Shown here: one piece after another, positions 9,301 through 18,691 of the stretch
Numbering within the stretch: the first letter of the stretch is position 1
Layout: every line of letters begins with the position of its first letter
Assembly: GCF_000620165.1 (NCBI RefSeq)
Contig: NZ_KK211085.1
Span: forward strand, 1 to 64,000
Source: Anoxybacillus tepidamans PS2
GTDB taxonomy: Bacteria > Bacillota > Bacilli > Bacillales > Anoxybacillaceae
Length of the DNA: 64,000 nucleotides
Direction: 5' to 3'
Made by a program: the position numbers and the translations under genes
The notes under the pieces: model-generated
What the model was told of the DNA's origin: nothing
The model's input: only the letters and a program-made list of their open reading frames with translations
Database searches by the model: none

Positions 9301-10864
9301 AGCGAACGACCAAGCAAAAGTCGCCGTGAAGGTGCCGGTCGTTCCAAATATCGGAACAATTGCGGTTGGAATCGCCAAAGCCGGAGCGGATATTATCACT
9401 CTTAGCGGCTTCGATGGCGGAACAGGAGCCGCGCGCATCCATGCATTGCAACACGTCGGTCTTCCGGTCGAAATTGGCGTTAAAGCGGCACACAATGCCC
9501 TTCTTGAAGCCGGGCTGCGGCATAAAGTTGAAATTTGGGCGGATGGCGGCATTAAAAGCGCGCTTGATGTCATCAAGGTTATGCTGCTTGGCGCCAACCG
9601 AATCGGCTTTGGTACGCTTTCGATGATCGCTATTGGCTGTACAACATGTCGCGGCTGCCACTTAGACACGTGTCATGTCGGAATCGCTACACAAATTGAA
9701 TCAGAAGCACAAGCGAAAGAACATGGGCTGCGCCGCTTCGTTCCGCGGCAATTTGACGCGGCGGTGCAGGGGCTTGTCAACTTGTTCACAGCGTTTGGCA
9801 ATGAACTGAAAGCACTAACAGCTGCTCTCGGATACGAGCGGCTGCAAGACATTGTTGGACGCTCCGATTTATTGGAACAAACAAGGGGCCTTGACCAAAT
9901 GAATTTAAAATACTTGCTCGAAACAATTGGGATCGAGCAACTCGGGCAAAAAGAAGCAGCTGCAAACTTGGAAGAATCACAGTTGCTTGTGGCTGCTGGG
10001 GCCGAATATCTCGATTATCGCGTAGAAGATTTGCATCACTCTCGCGAATTTTCAACCGTCACTTCTGAACAGCGCGTTCTTGGTAGCCGTGTTTCTTGCC
10101 ATCGCGTTCGCGGACGCTTGGACGGGTCGTATAAAACGCTATCGAATGTGACGTTGCGCTTCAAAAACGGCTCCATCCCTGGAAACGGCCTCGGCGCTTA
10201 TAATAGCCACGGCATTCACATTCATGTCGATGGCGGCGCCCAAGATGGTATCGGAAAAACAGCCTTTGGCGGCAGCATCCTCATTTTCAAAGCAAAAGGC
10301 AAAGACGGAAAGTTTTATAACGGGGCGGTCGGAAAAGGGTTTGGCTACGGAGCGCAAAAAGGATTGTTAGTGGCTCAAGGAAATGCGGATGCTCGCGCCG
10401 GCATTCGCCTGTCAGGTGCTGATATGATTATCGGCGGCCAAGTCACAGTCCCAATTCCTGAGAACGAGCACGGCAATATCGGTGCGCGAGCGAATATTAA
10501 AGGATTCGCCTTTGAGTATATGACAAACGGGCGCGGACTTGTTCTAGGGGATCCAGGCCCATGGATTTGCGCTGGAATGACTGGGGGAGTCGTCTATTTG
10601 CGCCATCAGCCGGAAATGGGCTTGACGAAAGCAGCACTTGAACGCCGCATCGCGAAAGGTGCACAAGTCCGCATTGAACGTCTCGACGAGCGAGGAAAGG
10701 CCGATGTGAAAGAATTGCTGTCCAAATATATGGCTTTATTAGTAGAACACGAGCAATATGAAGAAGCAGAGTCCTTAAAGCTTTTACTCGAAAACCCGGA
10801 AGACCACTTCTTCCAAGTCATCCCGGCAAAAGAGCAAGCCGATCCATCCGTTTCAACAGAATGA
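6392..10864 (+). CDS. gltB: Glutamate synthase, large subunit type
   Basis: The 1490-residue enzyme makes two glutamates from glutamine and 2-oxoglutarate. The class-II amidotransferase domain starts at Cys21 in EEHDACGIV, so about 20 residues must be removed to free the catalytic cysteine. The synthase domain lies near residues 830-1150 and carries the [3Fe-4S] cysteines in CTTCRGCHLDTC (about 1083-1094). The C-terminal GXGXG beta-helix domain follows. No small subunit (GltD) gene lies nearby, so the electron donor (another locus or ferredoxin) is open. A cre-like site and a structured leader precede it. Confidence 0.93.
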   Translation: MKQRWNPSLFRDFHQEEHDACGIVSAIEKRRIPTRENIMTCIEALVKMNHRAGFINGEGDGVGIHIDIPRTLWMEKLANAGQNPEIANNRNFIVGHIFISRSTNVEQTKMTIQQLFKQSGFLLVFESDRVTSSHALGPIALRQEPVFWQVALLPSDDAQLAQRLFNLLIEIEQDENVHVASLSNFHVVYKVMGAGDILPKYYHDLANPLVASTMTLGHNRYSTNTLSNFFRVQPFSVLGHNGEINTIAKLRDEAAMIDVPLTNGGSDSQDLSRTMETLICRHGYSLFEAMDILFPPIINEIKAYPGHLQDLYAYIREAWGHFAQGPAGIISRYGDEAVFSVDALGLRPLWKLETEHRFIFSSEPGIIPASEYTGDPKPLAPGEKIGLKWNNNEQIRVFEYGEFQEEVYTRFSKRFDITNFRKRLDPPALEKHVVALAPTKVHNGQYAAFGWDREHIQLLEQMAEKGAEPIRSLGHDAPLAAINPNRKNIADFIKESVAVVTNPAIDRDRETEHFSTRTVIGKRPPLFETQEPSYVIELVSPILIEGKLGYECADILNHPSYDQIVHAFDTKKLVHFISATFTANETIRDALYRLSIEACEAVRSGKTLLVIDDADAHQNGNLWIDPLLVTSVIDQSLTKNGLRRDCSILLRSGAIRSLHDFIVAYGLGANVISPYLMFATVASEDSIKPVINLFNALNKGLEKVISTIGIHELRGYSRLFSSIGLHDEVADVLKVVNFFGSDSLLYDFAALKEDAIARAKDYINENAKPGKTFHLFPRIWKAIGEVAQTASYDSYREKLTELETETPTTIRHLLDLKKAKKDIPIEKVDISVGDHSLPFVIASMSFGSQNEVAFRAYAEAADRLNMISLNGEGGEIKDMLGKYPRTRGQQIASGRFGVNVELLNSSNLLEIKIGQGAKPGEGGHLPGSKVTAKIAEARNATIGSDLISPSNNHDIYSIEDLAQMIAELKTANDQAKVAVKVPVVPNIGTIAVGIAKAGADIITLSGFDGGTGAARIHALQHVGLPVEIGVKAAHNALLEAGLRHKVEIWADGGIKSALDVIKVMLLGANRIGFGTLSMIAIGCTTCRGCHLDTCHVGIATQIESEAQAKEHGLRRFVPRQFDAAVQGLVNLFTAFGNELKALTAALGYERLQDIVGRSDLLEQTRGLDQMNLKYLLETIGIEQLGQKEAAANLEESQLLVAAGAEYLDYRVEDLHHSREFSTVTSEQRVLGSRVSCHRVRGRLDGSYKTLSNVTLRFKNGSIPGNGLGAYNSHGIHIHVDGGAQDGIGKTAFGGSILIFKAKGKDGKFYNGAVGKGFGYGAQKGLLVAQGNADARAGIRLSGADMIIGGQVTVPIPENEHGNIGARANIKGFAFEYMTNGRGLVLGDPGPWICAGMTGGVVYLRHQPEMGLTKAALERRIAKGAQVRIERLDERGKADVKELLSKYMALLVEHEQYEEAESLKLLLENPEDHFFQVIPAKEQADPSVSTE

Positions 10865-10885
10865 TCATTTACATCCGCTGCCTAC

Positions 10886-10922
10886 AAAAGGTATCCCGTT
10901 TCTTGCGGGGTACCTTTTTTTG
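10886..10922 (+). terminator. Glutamate synthase terminator
   Basis: AAAAGGTATCCCG pairs with CGGGGTACCTTTT around a short loop, followed by a T run. It begins 22 bases after the stop codon. Confidence 0.85.
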
Positions 10923-11128
10923 ATCATTCCATAAATCGGGGGGCCCCCAACTATAAAGAGTTCCCATTTTTACTCGATTCATTGAATCTATTGATTGAAT
11001 AGTACTCCCAATAAAAACCACATTTGATATGCATCGAATAATGATTGCATCCTAAATATGCAAGAAGCATAATGTCTATTTTCCTCTTTCAGCAAGTAGT
11101 ACCATACAATCACAAAAATCAGCATTGA

Positions 11129-11962
11129 TTAATTCGAGACTTTTGAGCACTGATCCATAGCTAGCGAGGCCCGAGGTCGGGTGGCTCTAAACCACTGAAA
11201 GCAGAGTATGAAGATGAGAACCGCATCGATCACATCTCCGCCGTAGTACATTAACATCCCTCCCATTTCCGCCTGCTCTGTAGGCACGCCATTAGGCGGG
11301 TGAGCATAGATGTATTTGGATAAGATGCTGTGGCCAGCCAAAGCAACTATCAACACGATTGCACGATAGACGAAGCTAGACCTGTGCGGCATCGGATCAA
11401 CATAAATCATAGACACGGTAAAAACATATCCAGCAAGGAACACATGTGTGTGTACCAATACATGCAAGAGAACGTTTTGTTGCATCATTGCGTACAAATC
11501 GGTCGTATAGAGTAGCCACAGTCCTCCAACATTGAGACAAGATGCGACAATAGGGTCGCCCAAAATACGAACTGGCCAGCTCTTCAGCACGTTGGAAAGA
11601 CGCCGTGCGAGAGTCACATTGAGTGTTCGCATAACAAGAGTCATAGGTGCCGCTAACGCCATAAGAAGCGGCGCAAGCATTCCAAGGAGTAAATGACCCA
11701 TCATATGCGCTGTAAAATCCATATGAGCACGATTCGCTAGAGGACCAATAACTACGGCAATTGCGCAGAGAACTCCGAGCACCCAGAAGATCGTGCGATG
11801 TATGGGCCATTGTTTGTGGCGGCGGCTAGATATAAATGCAGCGAAGATATAAACAACTAATAGCAGAAAAAAAGGCAATGCCAATAGTAATTGCGCTAGC
11901 ATCCCATTTGCATAATCAATATGGGTTCCATTACTGTGATGAACGTAATTATTGAGGTTCAT
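11129..11962 (-). CDS. ctaG: Cytochrome c oxidase assembly factor, CtaG (caa3) family
   Basis: The 277-residue protein has about seven transmembrane helices with conserved histidines (HMDFTAHMMGHLLL and HVLVHTHVF), the pattern of the CtaG_caa3 family that helps insert copper into caa3-type oxidase. ATG 11962 has an AGAGGGGAA ribosome binding site and overlaps the end of the DUF2243 gene by 14 bases, so the two are translationally coupled. No oxidase structural genes are in the window, so this may be a second ctaG copy linked with DUF2243. Confidence 0.85.
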   Translation of the reverse strand: MNLNNYVHHSNGTHIDYANGMLAQLLLALPFFLLLVVYIFAAFISSRRHKQWPIHRTIFWVLGVLCAIAVVIGPLANRAHMDFTAHMMGHLLLGMLAPLLMALAAPMTLVMRTLNVTLARRLSNVLKSWPVRILGDPIVASCLNVGGLWLLYTTDLYAMMQQNVLLHVLVHTHVFLAGYVFTVSMIYVDPMPHRSSFVYRAIVLIVALAGHSILSKYIYAHPPNGVPTEQAEMGGMLMYYGGDVIDAVLIFILCFQWFRATRPRASLAMDQCSKVSN

Positions 11963-12470
11963 ATGAACGTTCCCCTCTTGGCAGTTGTGATTGACTTCGT
12001 GCGCGAATAATGAGGGTTGCACCAACTACAATCATAACAACCGCAAGAATATTCCATGTCAAATCATAAGGAAGAATATGCACATTGTAACGAATTTGAT
12101 GCAACCGCATCAGCTTATGCTGGATTGTACCATCGTATAACTGGAATATGCCTGCCCCGAGCAACACCCCTCCCCACCATCTAGTGAGCCGCAATGCGTT
12201 TCGCCGGCGAAGATCTGCGAGCATAAATAGCGATCCGACTGTCGCAAACCAACTAAAAGCATGAAACAAACCATCTGAGACTAATCCAATACTAGTCGTG
12301 GACTTGTCATAAAAATGGTGCCAATGCAACAATTGATGGAAAACAGCTTCATCGATAAAGGCGACTAAACCAAGGCCGAACAGAAAGCCCGACCATAGAT
12401 TGCGAGCTAAGTATGAGGAGCTAGTTGTATCATTTGAATGATTCTTTAAATTCACGTTTTCAACAGCCAT
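11949..12470 (-). CDS. DUF2243 family membrane protein
   Basis: The 173-residue protein has four predicted transmembrane segments and the FIDEAVFHQLLHWHHFYDK motif that defines DUF2243. Its histidine-rich signature and overlap with ctaG suggest a shared role in respiratory metal or heme chemistry, but no function is established. ATG 12470 follows an AGGTGATCGT ribosome binding site. It is the first gene of a two-gene operon. Confidence 0.85.
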   Translation of the reverse strand: MAVENVNLKNHSNDTTSSSYLARNLWSGFLFGLGLVAFIDEAVFHQLLHWHHFYDKSTTSIGLVSDGLFHAFSWFATVGSLFMLADLRRRNALRLTRWWGGVLLGAGIFQLYDGTIQHKLMRLHQIRYNVHILPYDLTWNILAVVMIVVGATLIIRARSQSQLPRGERSYEPQ

Positions 12471-12854
12471 ACGATCACCTAACACTTGAATTTTCGCGTC
12501 GTTTCTTCCCACATCTTTTCCCGAATAAACGAGTTATAATCAAATTCAAGGAAGAATTTCTCTTATTTTATAAAAGCATAATAGACACCATGTTTTAATC
12601 ATAGGTATCTTTATCCAATCTACATAACTTCTCTCACTTACAATTTGTTTAAAGGTGAGGTTAAATCATTATCAGCCCCAATGCTTAGACTAGATATCTG
12701 AATGAAAAAAATAGTCCAGCATATACATAATACCGCTGCTTTTCTTTTTCAAAATGAGGGTGGTTTTCCTACTTGATATCCTCTAATAAACCTTGTATAT
12801 TACTAAATTGTTCATAATTATTTTCCAAACAAAAAGGAAGGATAAAAAGGTGTT
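12471..12854. other. Intergenic region, promoters only
   Basis: This 384-base A+T-rich divergent space separates the DUF2243/ctaG pair from the ArAE-like gene. Short -10-like boxes are frequent, but no convincing promoter pair, riboswitch or repeat is visible. An AAGGAAGG ribosome binding site lies just before ATG 12855. Confidence 0.35.
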
Positions 12855-13919
12855 ATGAAACTCGGAGCCCGCATTTTTAAAACGGGAATTGCTGTTACAT
12901 TAGCGCTTGTTTTAGCCAATATTTTGAATCTCCCTGCTCCATCCTTTGCAGGTATATCGGCTGTTTTTGCGATGCAGCCAACAATTTATCGCTCTTACTT
13001 ATCTTTAATTGAACAATTGCAAGCGAACGTGATCGGAGCTGTTTTTGCGATTGTTTTTGTCCTGTTATTTGGTCACAATCCTTTTATAATCGGATTGACA
13101 GCCATTTTAGTTATTGCACTTTGCTTACGACTTCGGCTTGAATCTACCATTTCCGTTGCCTTAGTTACAGTAATTGCCATCATGGAATACACAGAAACGA
13201 ACTTTATTCAATTCGCTCTGATTCGTTTTTCAACCATTATGCTCGGCATACTTGCTGCATTCATTGTGAACTGCATATTTTTGCCGCCAAAATATGAAAA
13301 AAAGCTGTACTCGAACATTGTTGAAAACACGGAAACGATTTTAAAATGGATTCGCATGAATACGAGACACGCCTCAGAGTATCAGGCTGTAAAGGAAGAC
13401 ATTGAAAAGCTTAAAGAAAATATGATCAAGCTTGACCAGCTTTACTTAATGTATAAAGAAGAACGAATATACTCGCAAAAAACTCGCTATCAAAAATCGC
13501 GAAAACTCGTGTTATACCGGCAAATGATCACAGCCACAAATCGAGCGTTTGATACGTTAAAAGCGCTGCATCGCCTCGAAAACGAACTGTGTCATATGCC
13601 GCCGGAGTTTCAACAAATTGTGCGTTCACAGCTCGATTGCTTGCTGCATTATCATGAGCAAATTTTGCTAAAGTTTATCGGAAAAGCAAAATTCCAGCAA
13701 GAATCAGCCATTGCGAGCGAGGCATGCCATGAAAAACAGCGGCTTGTCGACGCGTTTTATAAATATAATGAATACGGTAACGAATATCACCTTTTTTCAT
13801 TAATCGGAACGATCATTGGTTATGGAGAGCAATTGGAACATTTAGATAGACTGATTGAAAGCTTCCAGCAATATCATAAAGATGAAGAGTCGCTGCAGCT
13901 TTCCAGTCAGGAGACATAG
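12855..13919 (+). CDS. Aromatic acid exporter (ArAE/FUSC-like) family membrane protein
   Basis: The 354-residue protein has an N-terminal membrane half of five or six helices (to about residue 150), opening LGARIFKTGIAVTLALVLAN, then a long soluble, helix-rich C-terminal half. This matches the DUF939/ArAE_1 family, which includes B. subtilis ygaE, a gene also near gsaB. Export of aromatic or other organic acids is the family suggestion and is untested. The gene stands alone and ends before a bidirectional terminator. Confidence 0.82.
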   Translation: MKLGARIFKTGIAVTLALVLANILNLPAPSFAGISAVFAMQPTIYRSYLSLIEQLQANVIGAVFAIVFVLLFGHNPFIIGLTAILVIALCLRLRLESTISVALVTVIAIMEYTETNFIQFALIRFSTIMLGILAAFIVNCIFLPPKYEKKLYSNIVENTETILKWIRMNTRHASEYQAVKEDIEKLKENMIKLDQLYLMYKEERIYSQKTRYQKSRKLVLYRQMITATNRAFDTLKALHRLENELCHMPPEFQQIVRSQLDCLLHYHEQILLKFIGKAKFQQESAIASEACHEKQRLVDAFYKYNEYGNEYHLFSLIGTIIGYGEQLEHLDRLIESFQQYHKDEESLQLSSQET

Positions 13920-13974
13920 AATGATATAGATGAGCGTTCAACGCAAGCGACTCTTTCTTATGCAACACCATTAA

Positions 13975-14020
13975 TAAAAAAGAGACATCGTCCATTTGTA
14001 ATGAATCGATGTCTCTTTTT
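13975..14020. terminator. Bidirectional terminator between converging genes
   Basis: AAGAGACATCG pairs with CGATGTCTCTT around a 16-base loop, with A and T tracts on the two sides. It serves both the ArAE-like gene (plus) and appC (minus). Confidence 0.85.
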
Positions 14021-14026
14021 CTCTTT

Positions 14027-14926
14027 TTAACTTTTCATGCGCGGATCGAGCGCATCGCGCAATCCGTCCCCCATTAAGTTAAACCCTAGTACCGTCAGCA
14101 TAATCGCAAGTCCTGGAAACACCATTGTCCACGGTGCTTGTGTTAAAAAGTCTTTGGAACTCGCCAGCATCGTTCCCCATTCTGGATTCGGCGGCTGCGC
14201 TCCTAAGCCGAGAAAACCGAGAGCAGCCGCTTCAATAATGGCAGTGGCAATCGCCAGCGTTCCTTGTACAATAATCGGTGCCATACTGTTTGGCAAAATA
14301 TGATGGAATAAGATGCGGGCATCGCTCATCCCAATCGCTCTTGCGGCCATAATGTATTCCTCTTGTTTAATGCTTAACACCCGGGAGCGAATTAAGCGAC
14401 CGAAGTTCGGAATATTAATAACCGCAATTGCAATAAGGGCATTTTGTAGCGACGGTCCTAGTACAGCTACAATTCCGATGGCCAACAAAATGCTAGGAAA
14501 CGCCAACATAATATCAAAGATGCGTGAAATAATGCCGTCTATCCACCGCCCATAGTAGCCAGCCACTATGCCGAGCAAAGAGCCGACGATCACTGAACCT
14601 AAGACAGAGAAAAAGCCGACCCAAAGCGAAATTCTCGCCCCATAAATAACACGCGACAAAATATCGCGGCCAAAGTCATCCGTACCAAATAAATGTTCTT
14701 TAGACGGGGCTTGCAAGCGCAAGGACAAATTTTGTTCATTAATCCCATACGGTGCAAGGAGCGGCGCAAATATAGCCAAGAGGATAAAAAACAAAACAAT
14801 CCCTGTTCCAACGAGAGCTATTTTATTTTTCTTAAAACTGCGCCAGCCTTCTTTCCAAAGCGAGACGGATTCTTCTTTTTCTTGCCTAACGGATACGGGT
14901 GCTTGGTTGCGAGCCAATTCAGCCAT
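14027..14926 (-). CDS. appC: Oligopeptide ABC importer permease AppC/DppC
   Basis: The 299-residue permease carries the OppC_N segment (SFKKNKIALVG), about six transmembrane helices and the EAA loop (AARAIGMSDARILFHHILPN). It forms the channel with AppB. ATG 14926 follows GGGGGGAAT; earlier in-frame ATGs overlap appB. It is the last gene of an operon whose order D-F-A-B-C equals B. subtilis appDFABC rather than the dpp or opp order. Confidence 0.9.
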   Translation of the reverse strand: MAELARNQAPVSVRQEKEESVSLWKEGWRSFKKNKIALVGTGIVLFFILLAIFAPLLAPYGINEQNLSLRLQAPSKEHLFGTDDFGRDILSRVIYGARISLWVGFFSVLGSVIVGSLLGIVAGYYGRWIDGIISRIFDIMLAFPSILLAIGIVAVLGPSLQNALIAIAVINIPNFGRLIRSRVLSIKQEEYIMAARAIGMSDARILFHHILPNSMAPIIVQGTLAIATAIIEAAALGFLGLGAQPPNPEWGTMLASSKDFLTQAPWTMVFPGLAIMLTVLGFNLMGDGLRDALDPRMKS

Positions 14927-14948
14927 TTTTATTCCCCCCTTCGGCCCA

Positions 14949-15953
14949 TCAGTTGTATTTAATGCGCGGATCAATCGCCGCGTAAAGAAGATCAACTATT
15001 AAGTTAATAAAAATAAAAATAGTTGCCACCACTAAAATACCGGATTGAATGACTGGATAATCGCGATAGCCGATCGCATCATAAATATAACGTCCAATTC
15101 CCGGCCAGCTGAAAATCGTTTCCGTTAAAATCGCTCCCCCTAATAACAATCCTGTCTGTAATCCAATGACTGTCAACACCGGAATAATCGCGTTTTTTAG
15201 CGAATGCTTGTACACCACCCAAAACATGCTAAGCCCTTTGGCTCTCGCCGTGCGCACATAGTCCGATTTCATGACCTCCAACATGCTCGAACGGGTAATT
15301 CTCGCAATGATGGCCATCGGAATCGTCGCTAATGCAACACTTGGCAAAATCAAATGTTGTAGCACTTCAACAAATTGTTCCGTGTTTCCTTGTAACAGTG
15401 TATCAATTAAGTATAGATGGGTAATTGGTTCAATCGGATTTCGTACTTCTTCCCGTCCTGCTGTCGGCAGCCAATCTAAATGAATGGCGAATATCCATTG
15501 TTCCATTAATCCGAGCCAAAAAATTGGCATCGATACACCGATCAGTGCCAATACCATCGCTGCATAATCAAACCACGAGTTTTGAAACCATGCACTAACA
15601 ATTCCTGCATTGACGCCGATGATAACAGCGATGAACATCGCTGCCAGCGACAGCTCCAGCGTCGCTGCTAAATACGGCCAAATTTCATGAGATACGGCTG
15701 TGCCCGTTCGAATCGATTCTCCTAAATCGCCTCGCAATAAGCCTCCTAAATATTTTACGTATTGCACATACCACGGTTGATCTAATCCTAATTTATGTGT
15801 TAACGCTGCGACCGCCTCTTTTGTGGCCTTTTGTCCTAAAATGACTTGCGCTGGATTTCCCGGAATAGCGCGAATCATAAAAAACACCACAAGCGACATA
15901 CCTAACAGAACCGGGATGACCATGAACACTCTTCGCACCGTATAAGCAAACAT
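14949..15953 (-). CDS. appB: Oligopeptide ABC importer permease AppB/DppB
   Basis: The 334-residue inner-membrane permease opens YTVRRVFMVIPVLLGMSLVVF and has the LGLDQPWYVQY region and the EAA motif near VRTARAKGLS. This is the DppB/AppB family. It lies about 120 bases downstream of appA and just upstream of appC in the same operon. Confidence 0.9.
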   Translation of the reverse strand: MFAYTVRRVFMVIPVLLGMSLVVFFMIRAIPGNPAQVILGQKATKEAVAALTHKLGLDQPWYVQYVKYLGGLLRGDLGESIRTGTAVSHEIWPYLAATLELSLAAMFIAVIIGVNAGIVSAWFQNSWFDYAAMVLALIGVSMPIFWLGLMEQWIFAIHLDWLPTAGREEVRNPIEPITHLYLIDTLLQGNTEQFVEVLQHLILPSVALATIPMAIIARITRSSMLEVMKSDYVRTARAKGLSMFWVVYKHSLKNAIIPVLTVIGLQTGLLLGGAILTETIFSWPGIGRYIYDAIGYRDYPVIQSGILVVATIFIFINLIVDLLYAAIDPRIKYN

Positions 15954-16070
15954 TGTCTCACTCCTTCCTCACTTTTTGGTCTACCTATTAAGCGATTTTT
16001 GCAACCTAAGTTTTTTAGCTATGGCAATTTAAAAAGGGAGAGGATGCAATCCCCCTCCCTCAACACAAAC

Positions 16071-17672
16071 TTATTGAAATTCTACTTTCGTAAATTTATC
16101 CGAACCGGTCGGATGCGGGTTAAAGCCTTTAATGTTCGTTTTGCCAGCTAGCAACGGTGTTGAGTGCACAAGCGGGATCCATGGTGCATCGTCTTTAATA
16201 ATTTCTTGCGCTTTTTTGTAGAGTTCATTACGTTGGTTTTCATCGCTTACAGTTTGTGCTTCTACTAAAATTTTGTGAAGCTCGTCATTTGAATAGTACG
16301 TGTAGTTATTGCTGCCGATGCTGTCTTTATCCAGCAATGCGTACAAGAAGTTATCCGCATCGCCGTTATCTCCTGTCCAACCGAGCAAGAAAGCATCTGC
16401 TTCTCCTTTAGCTGCTTTATCTAAGTAAGTCGCCCATTCATACGTAACAATTTTCGCCTTGACGCCGATTTTTGCGAAATTCGCTTGCAGCGCTTCCGCT
16501 ACTTTTTTCCCGTCTGGCATGTATGGACGCGGAACAGGCATCGCCCATAATTCCATTTCAAATCCGTTCGGATAGCCAGCCTGCGCAAGAAGTTGTTTTG
16601 CTTTTTCTAAATCAAATGGATAATCTTGAATCGCATCGTTATAGCCAGGAATGCTTGGAGGCATTGGGTTTTTCGCTGGTTCCGCCTGCCCTGCATAGAA
16701 CGCATCGATAATCGCCTTTTTGTCCACCGCGTAGTTTAGCGCCTGACGGACAAGCTTATTTTTAAGCGGGCCTCTCGTCACCGTTAAGCCGACATAGCCA
16801 ACGTTCATTGAAGGGCGTTTGAAAATTTGGAAATCTTTCTTTCCTTCAAGTTGTTTTAAGTCTGTCGGATTTAAATCTTCCATTAAATCGATCTCGCCTT
16901 TTAGCAACGCATTTAAGCGTGCAGAATTATCAGGAATCGATACGAAAATCAATTGATTTAATTTCGGATATCCGTTCATCCAATAATCTTTATTTTTTTC
17001 AAGCACAATTCGCTCATTGCGCTTCCATTCTTTGAAAACAAATGGACCTGTGCCAACAGGATTTTCGCCAAATTTATCGCCATATTTTTTCACTGCCGCT
17101 GGACTTGCAATTGCAAACGGCGGCATCGCAAGGTTTTTCAAGAACGGAGCTTGCGGACGTTTTAAAACAAATTGAACAGTGTAATCATCTAACGCCTTCA
17201 CTTCTTTAATTACATGGCTTTCATCGTTTTTATATCCACCAAACATAGATCCGTAATATGGAAATTTATCGGCATTGCCATTTGCCCAACGCTCAAAGTT
17301 AAATACGACTGCTTCTGCATTGAAATCAGTTCCGTCATGGAATTTGACACCCTTGCGCAATTTAAATGTATACGTTAAGCCATCTTTTGAAATATCCCAT
17401 TTCTCTGCCAATGCTGGCTTAATAGATGTGTCGTTGTCATTGTAATCTAGCAACGTGTCAAAAATATTTTTTGTAACTTTTAAAGACTCACCATCTGTCA
17501 CCGTCGCCGGATCAAGCGAGACGGAATCCCCGCCGCGGCCATACACAAGCGTGCTTTGCGCGGTCCCTTCTTTTGCGCTGCCGCTTGTCTTTTCTGATTT
17601 TCCACAGCCGACAAGCGCCATCGACAATGCGAGCATAAATGCAAGCAATGCTGTGAGTGACTTTTTCTTCAC
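16071..17672 (-). CDS. appA: Oligopeptide-binding lipoprotein AppA (SBP family 5)
   Basis: The 533-residue extracellular binding lipoprotein has a signal peptide (1-22) and lipobox LVGC with lipidated Cys23. The VSLDPATVTDGESLKVTKNIFDTL region and the DYTVQFVLKRPQAPFLK segment are those of solute-binding family 5 (Dpp/Opp/App). It captures peptides for AppB/AppC. It sits between the ATPase and permease genes, as in the appDFABC operon. Exact peptide preference cannot be read from sequence. Confidence 0.92.
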   Translation of the reverse strand: MKKKSLTALLAFMLALSMALVGCGKSEKTSGSAKEGTAQSTLVYGRGGDSVSLDPATVTDGESLKVTKNIFDTLLDYNDNDTSIKPALAEKWDISKDGLTYTFKLRKGVKFHDGTDFNAEAVVFNFERWANGNADKFPYYGSMFGGYKNDESHVIKEVKALDDYTVQFVLKRPQAPFLKNLAMPPFAIASPAAVKKYGDKFGENPVGTGPFVFKEWKRNERIVLEKNKDYWMNGYPKLNQLIFVSIPDNSARLNALLKGEIDLMEDLNPTDLKQLEGKKDFQIFKRPSMNVGYVGLTVTRGPLKNKLVRQALNYAVDKKAIIDAFYAGQAEPAKNPMPPSIPGYNDAIQDYPFDLEKAKQLLAQAGYPNGFEMELWAMPVPRPYMPDGKKVAEALQANFAKIGVKAKIVTYEWATYLDKAAKGEADAFLLGWTGDNGDADNFLYALLDKDSIGSNNYTYYSNDELHKILVEAQTVSDENQRNELYKKAQEIIKDDAPWIPLVHSTPLLAGKTNIKGFNPHPTGSDKFTKVEFQ

Positions 17673-17722
17673 AATGTGTTCCCCCTTTTATGTAATGTTG
17701 TATAAACTCGCTGCTTGCCGCT

Positions 17723-18691
17723 TTATTCATAAAGGTGACAAGCAACGTAATGACCTGCTTCCACTTCCTTAAGCTTCGGTCGCTCTGTTTTACAAATCTC
17801 CATACAGGCGCCGCAACGTGTATGAAAAGCACACCCCTTTGGTGGATTCGCCGGACTCGGCAAATCCCCTGCTAAAAGCTGCCGCTCCTGCTTATATTCT
17901 GGATCTGGAATTGGGACTGCAGATAATAATGCTTTCGTATACGGATGCTTAGGAGATTTATATAAAGCGTCGCTGTCAGCCAATTCAACCATTCTGCCTA
18001 AATACATTACGCCGACGCGATCGCTAATATGTCGAACAACCCCTAGATCGTGCGCAATAAAAATGTATGTCAGTCCAAATTCTTTCTGTAAATCTTCTAA
18101 TAGATTTAATACTTGTGCTTGAATCGACACATCAAGCGCTGAAACAGGTTCGTCGGCAATAATGAGCTTCGGTTGCGTCATCAGCGCTCGAGCGATCCCG
18201 ATACGTTGCCGCTGCCCGCCGCTGAATTGATGTGGATAGCGCTTGGCATGATAGCTTCCGAGTCCTACAACCTCCAACATTTCTTGCACGCGCTTTTTCC
18301 GCTCTTGCTTTGAGCCAATACCGTGGACGATCAGCGGCTCTTCTAATATTTTTTCCACCGTATGGCGCGGGTTTAGCGAGGCGAACGGATCTTGAAACAC
18401 CATTTGCATATCCCGCCGAATTTTCCGCAATTCTCTTTTCGATAGACTAGTAATCTCTTGATTTTCAAAAATAATGGAGCCCTCCGTCGGTTCAATGAGA
18501 CGAAGGAGCATGCGGCCAGTTGTCGATTTCCCGCATCCACTCTCCCCGACAATTCCTAACGTCTCCCCTTTATATACCGTGAATGTAAGGTCGTCAACCG
18601 CTTTGACCTCCCCGATCGTTTTACTAAAAATACCGCCAGTGATGGGGAAATATTTTTTAAGACTTTTCACCTGCAACAACGGCTCGGCCAC
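17723..18691 (-). CDS. appF: Oligopeptide ABC importer ATPase AppF
   Basis: The 322-residue ATPase has Walker A GESGCGKSTTG, signature FSGGQRQRIGIARAL, Walker B IADEPVSALD, and the C-terminal oligo_HPY domain with the cysteine cluster CAFHTRCGACMEIC, an Fe-S-like feature of the OppF/DppF group. GTG 18691 with a GAGGAG site is the chosen start. It overlaps the appD end by 35 bases. An in-frame ATG at 18751 has no ribosome binding site. Confidence 0.9.
   Translation of the reverse strand: MAEPLLQVKSLKKYFPITGGIFSKTIGEVKAVDDLTFTVYKGETLGIVGESGCGKSTTGRMLLRLIEPTEGSIIFENQEITSLSKRELRKIRRDMQMVFQDPFASLNPRHTVEKILEEPLIVHGIGSKQERKKRVQEMLEVVGLGSYHAKRYPHQFSGGQRQRIGIARALMTQPKLIIADEPVSALDVSIQAQVLNLLEDLQKEFGLTYIFIAHDLGVVRHISDRVGVMYLGRMVELADSDALYKSPKHPYTKALLSAVPIPDPEYKQERQLLAGDLPSPANPPKGCAFHTRCGACMEICKTERPKLKEVEAGHYVACHLYE

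Noticed and set aside
9256-9669. Long antisense frames inside glutamate synthase
   Set aside because: Shadows of the coding bias in gltB, without ribosome binding sites.
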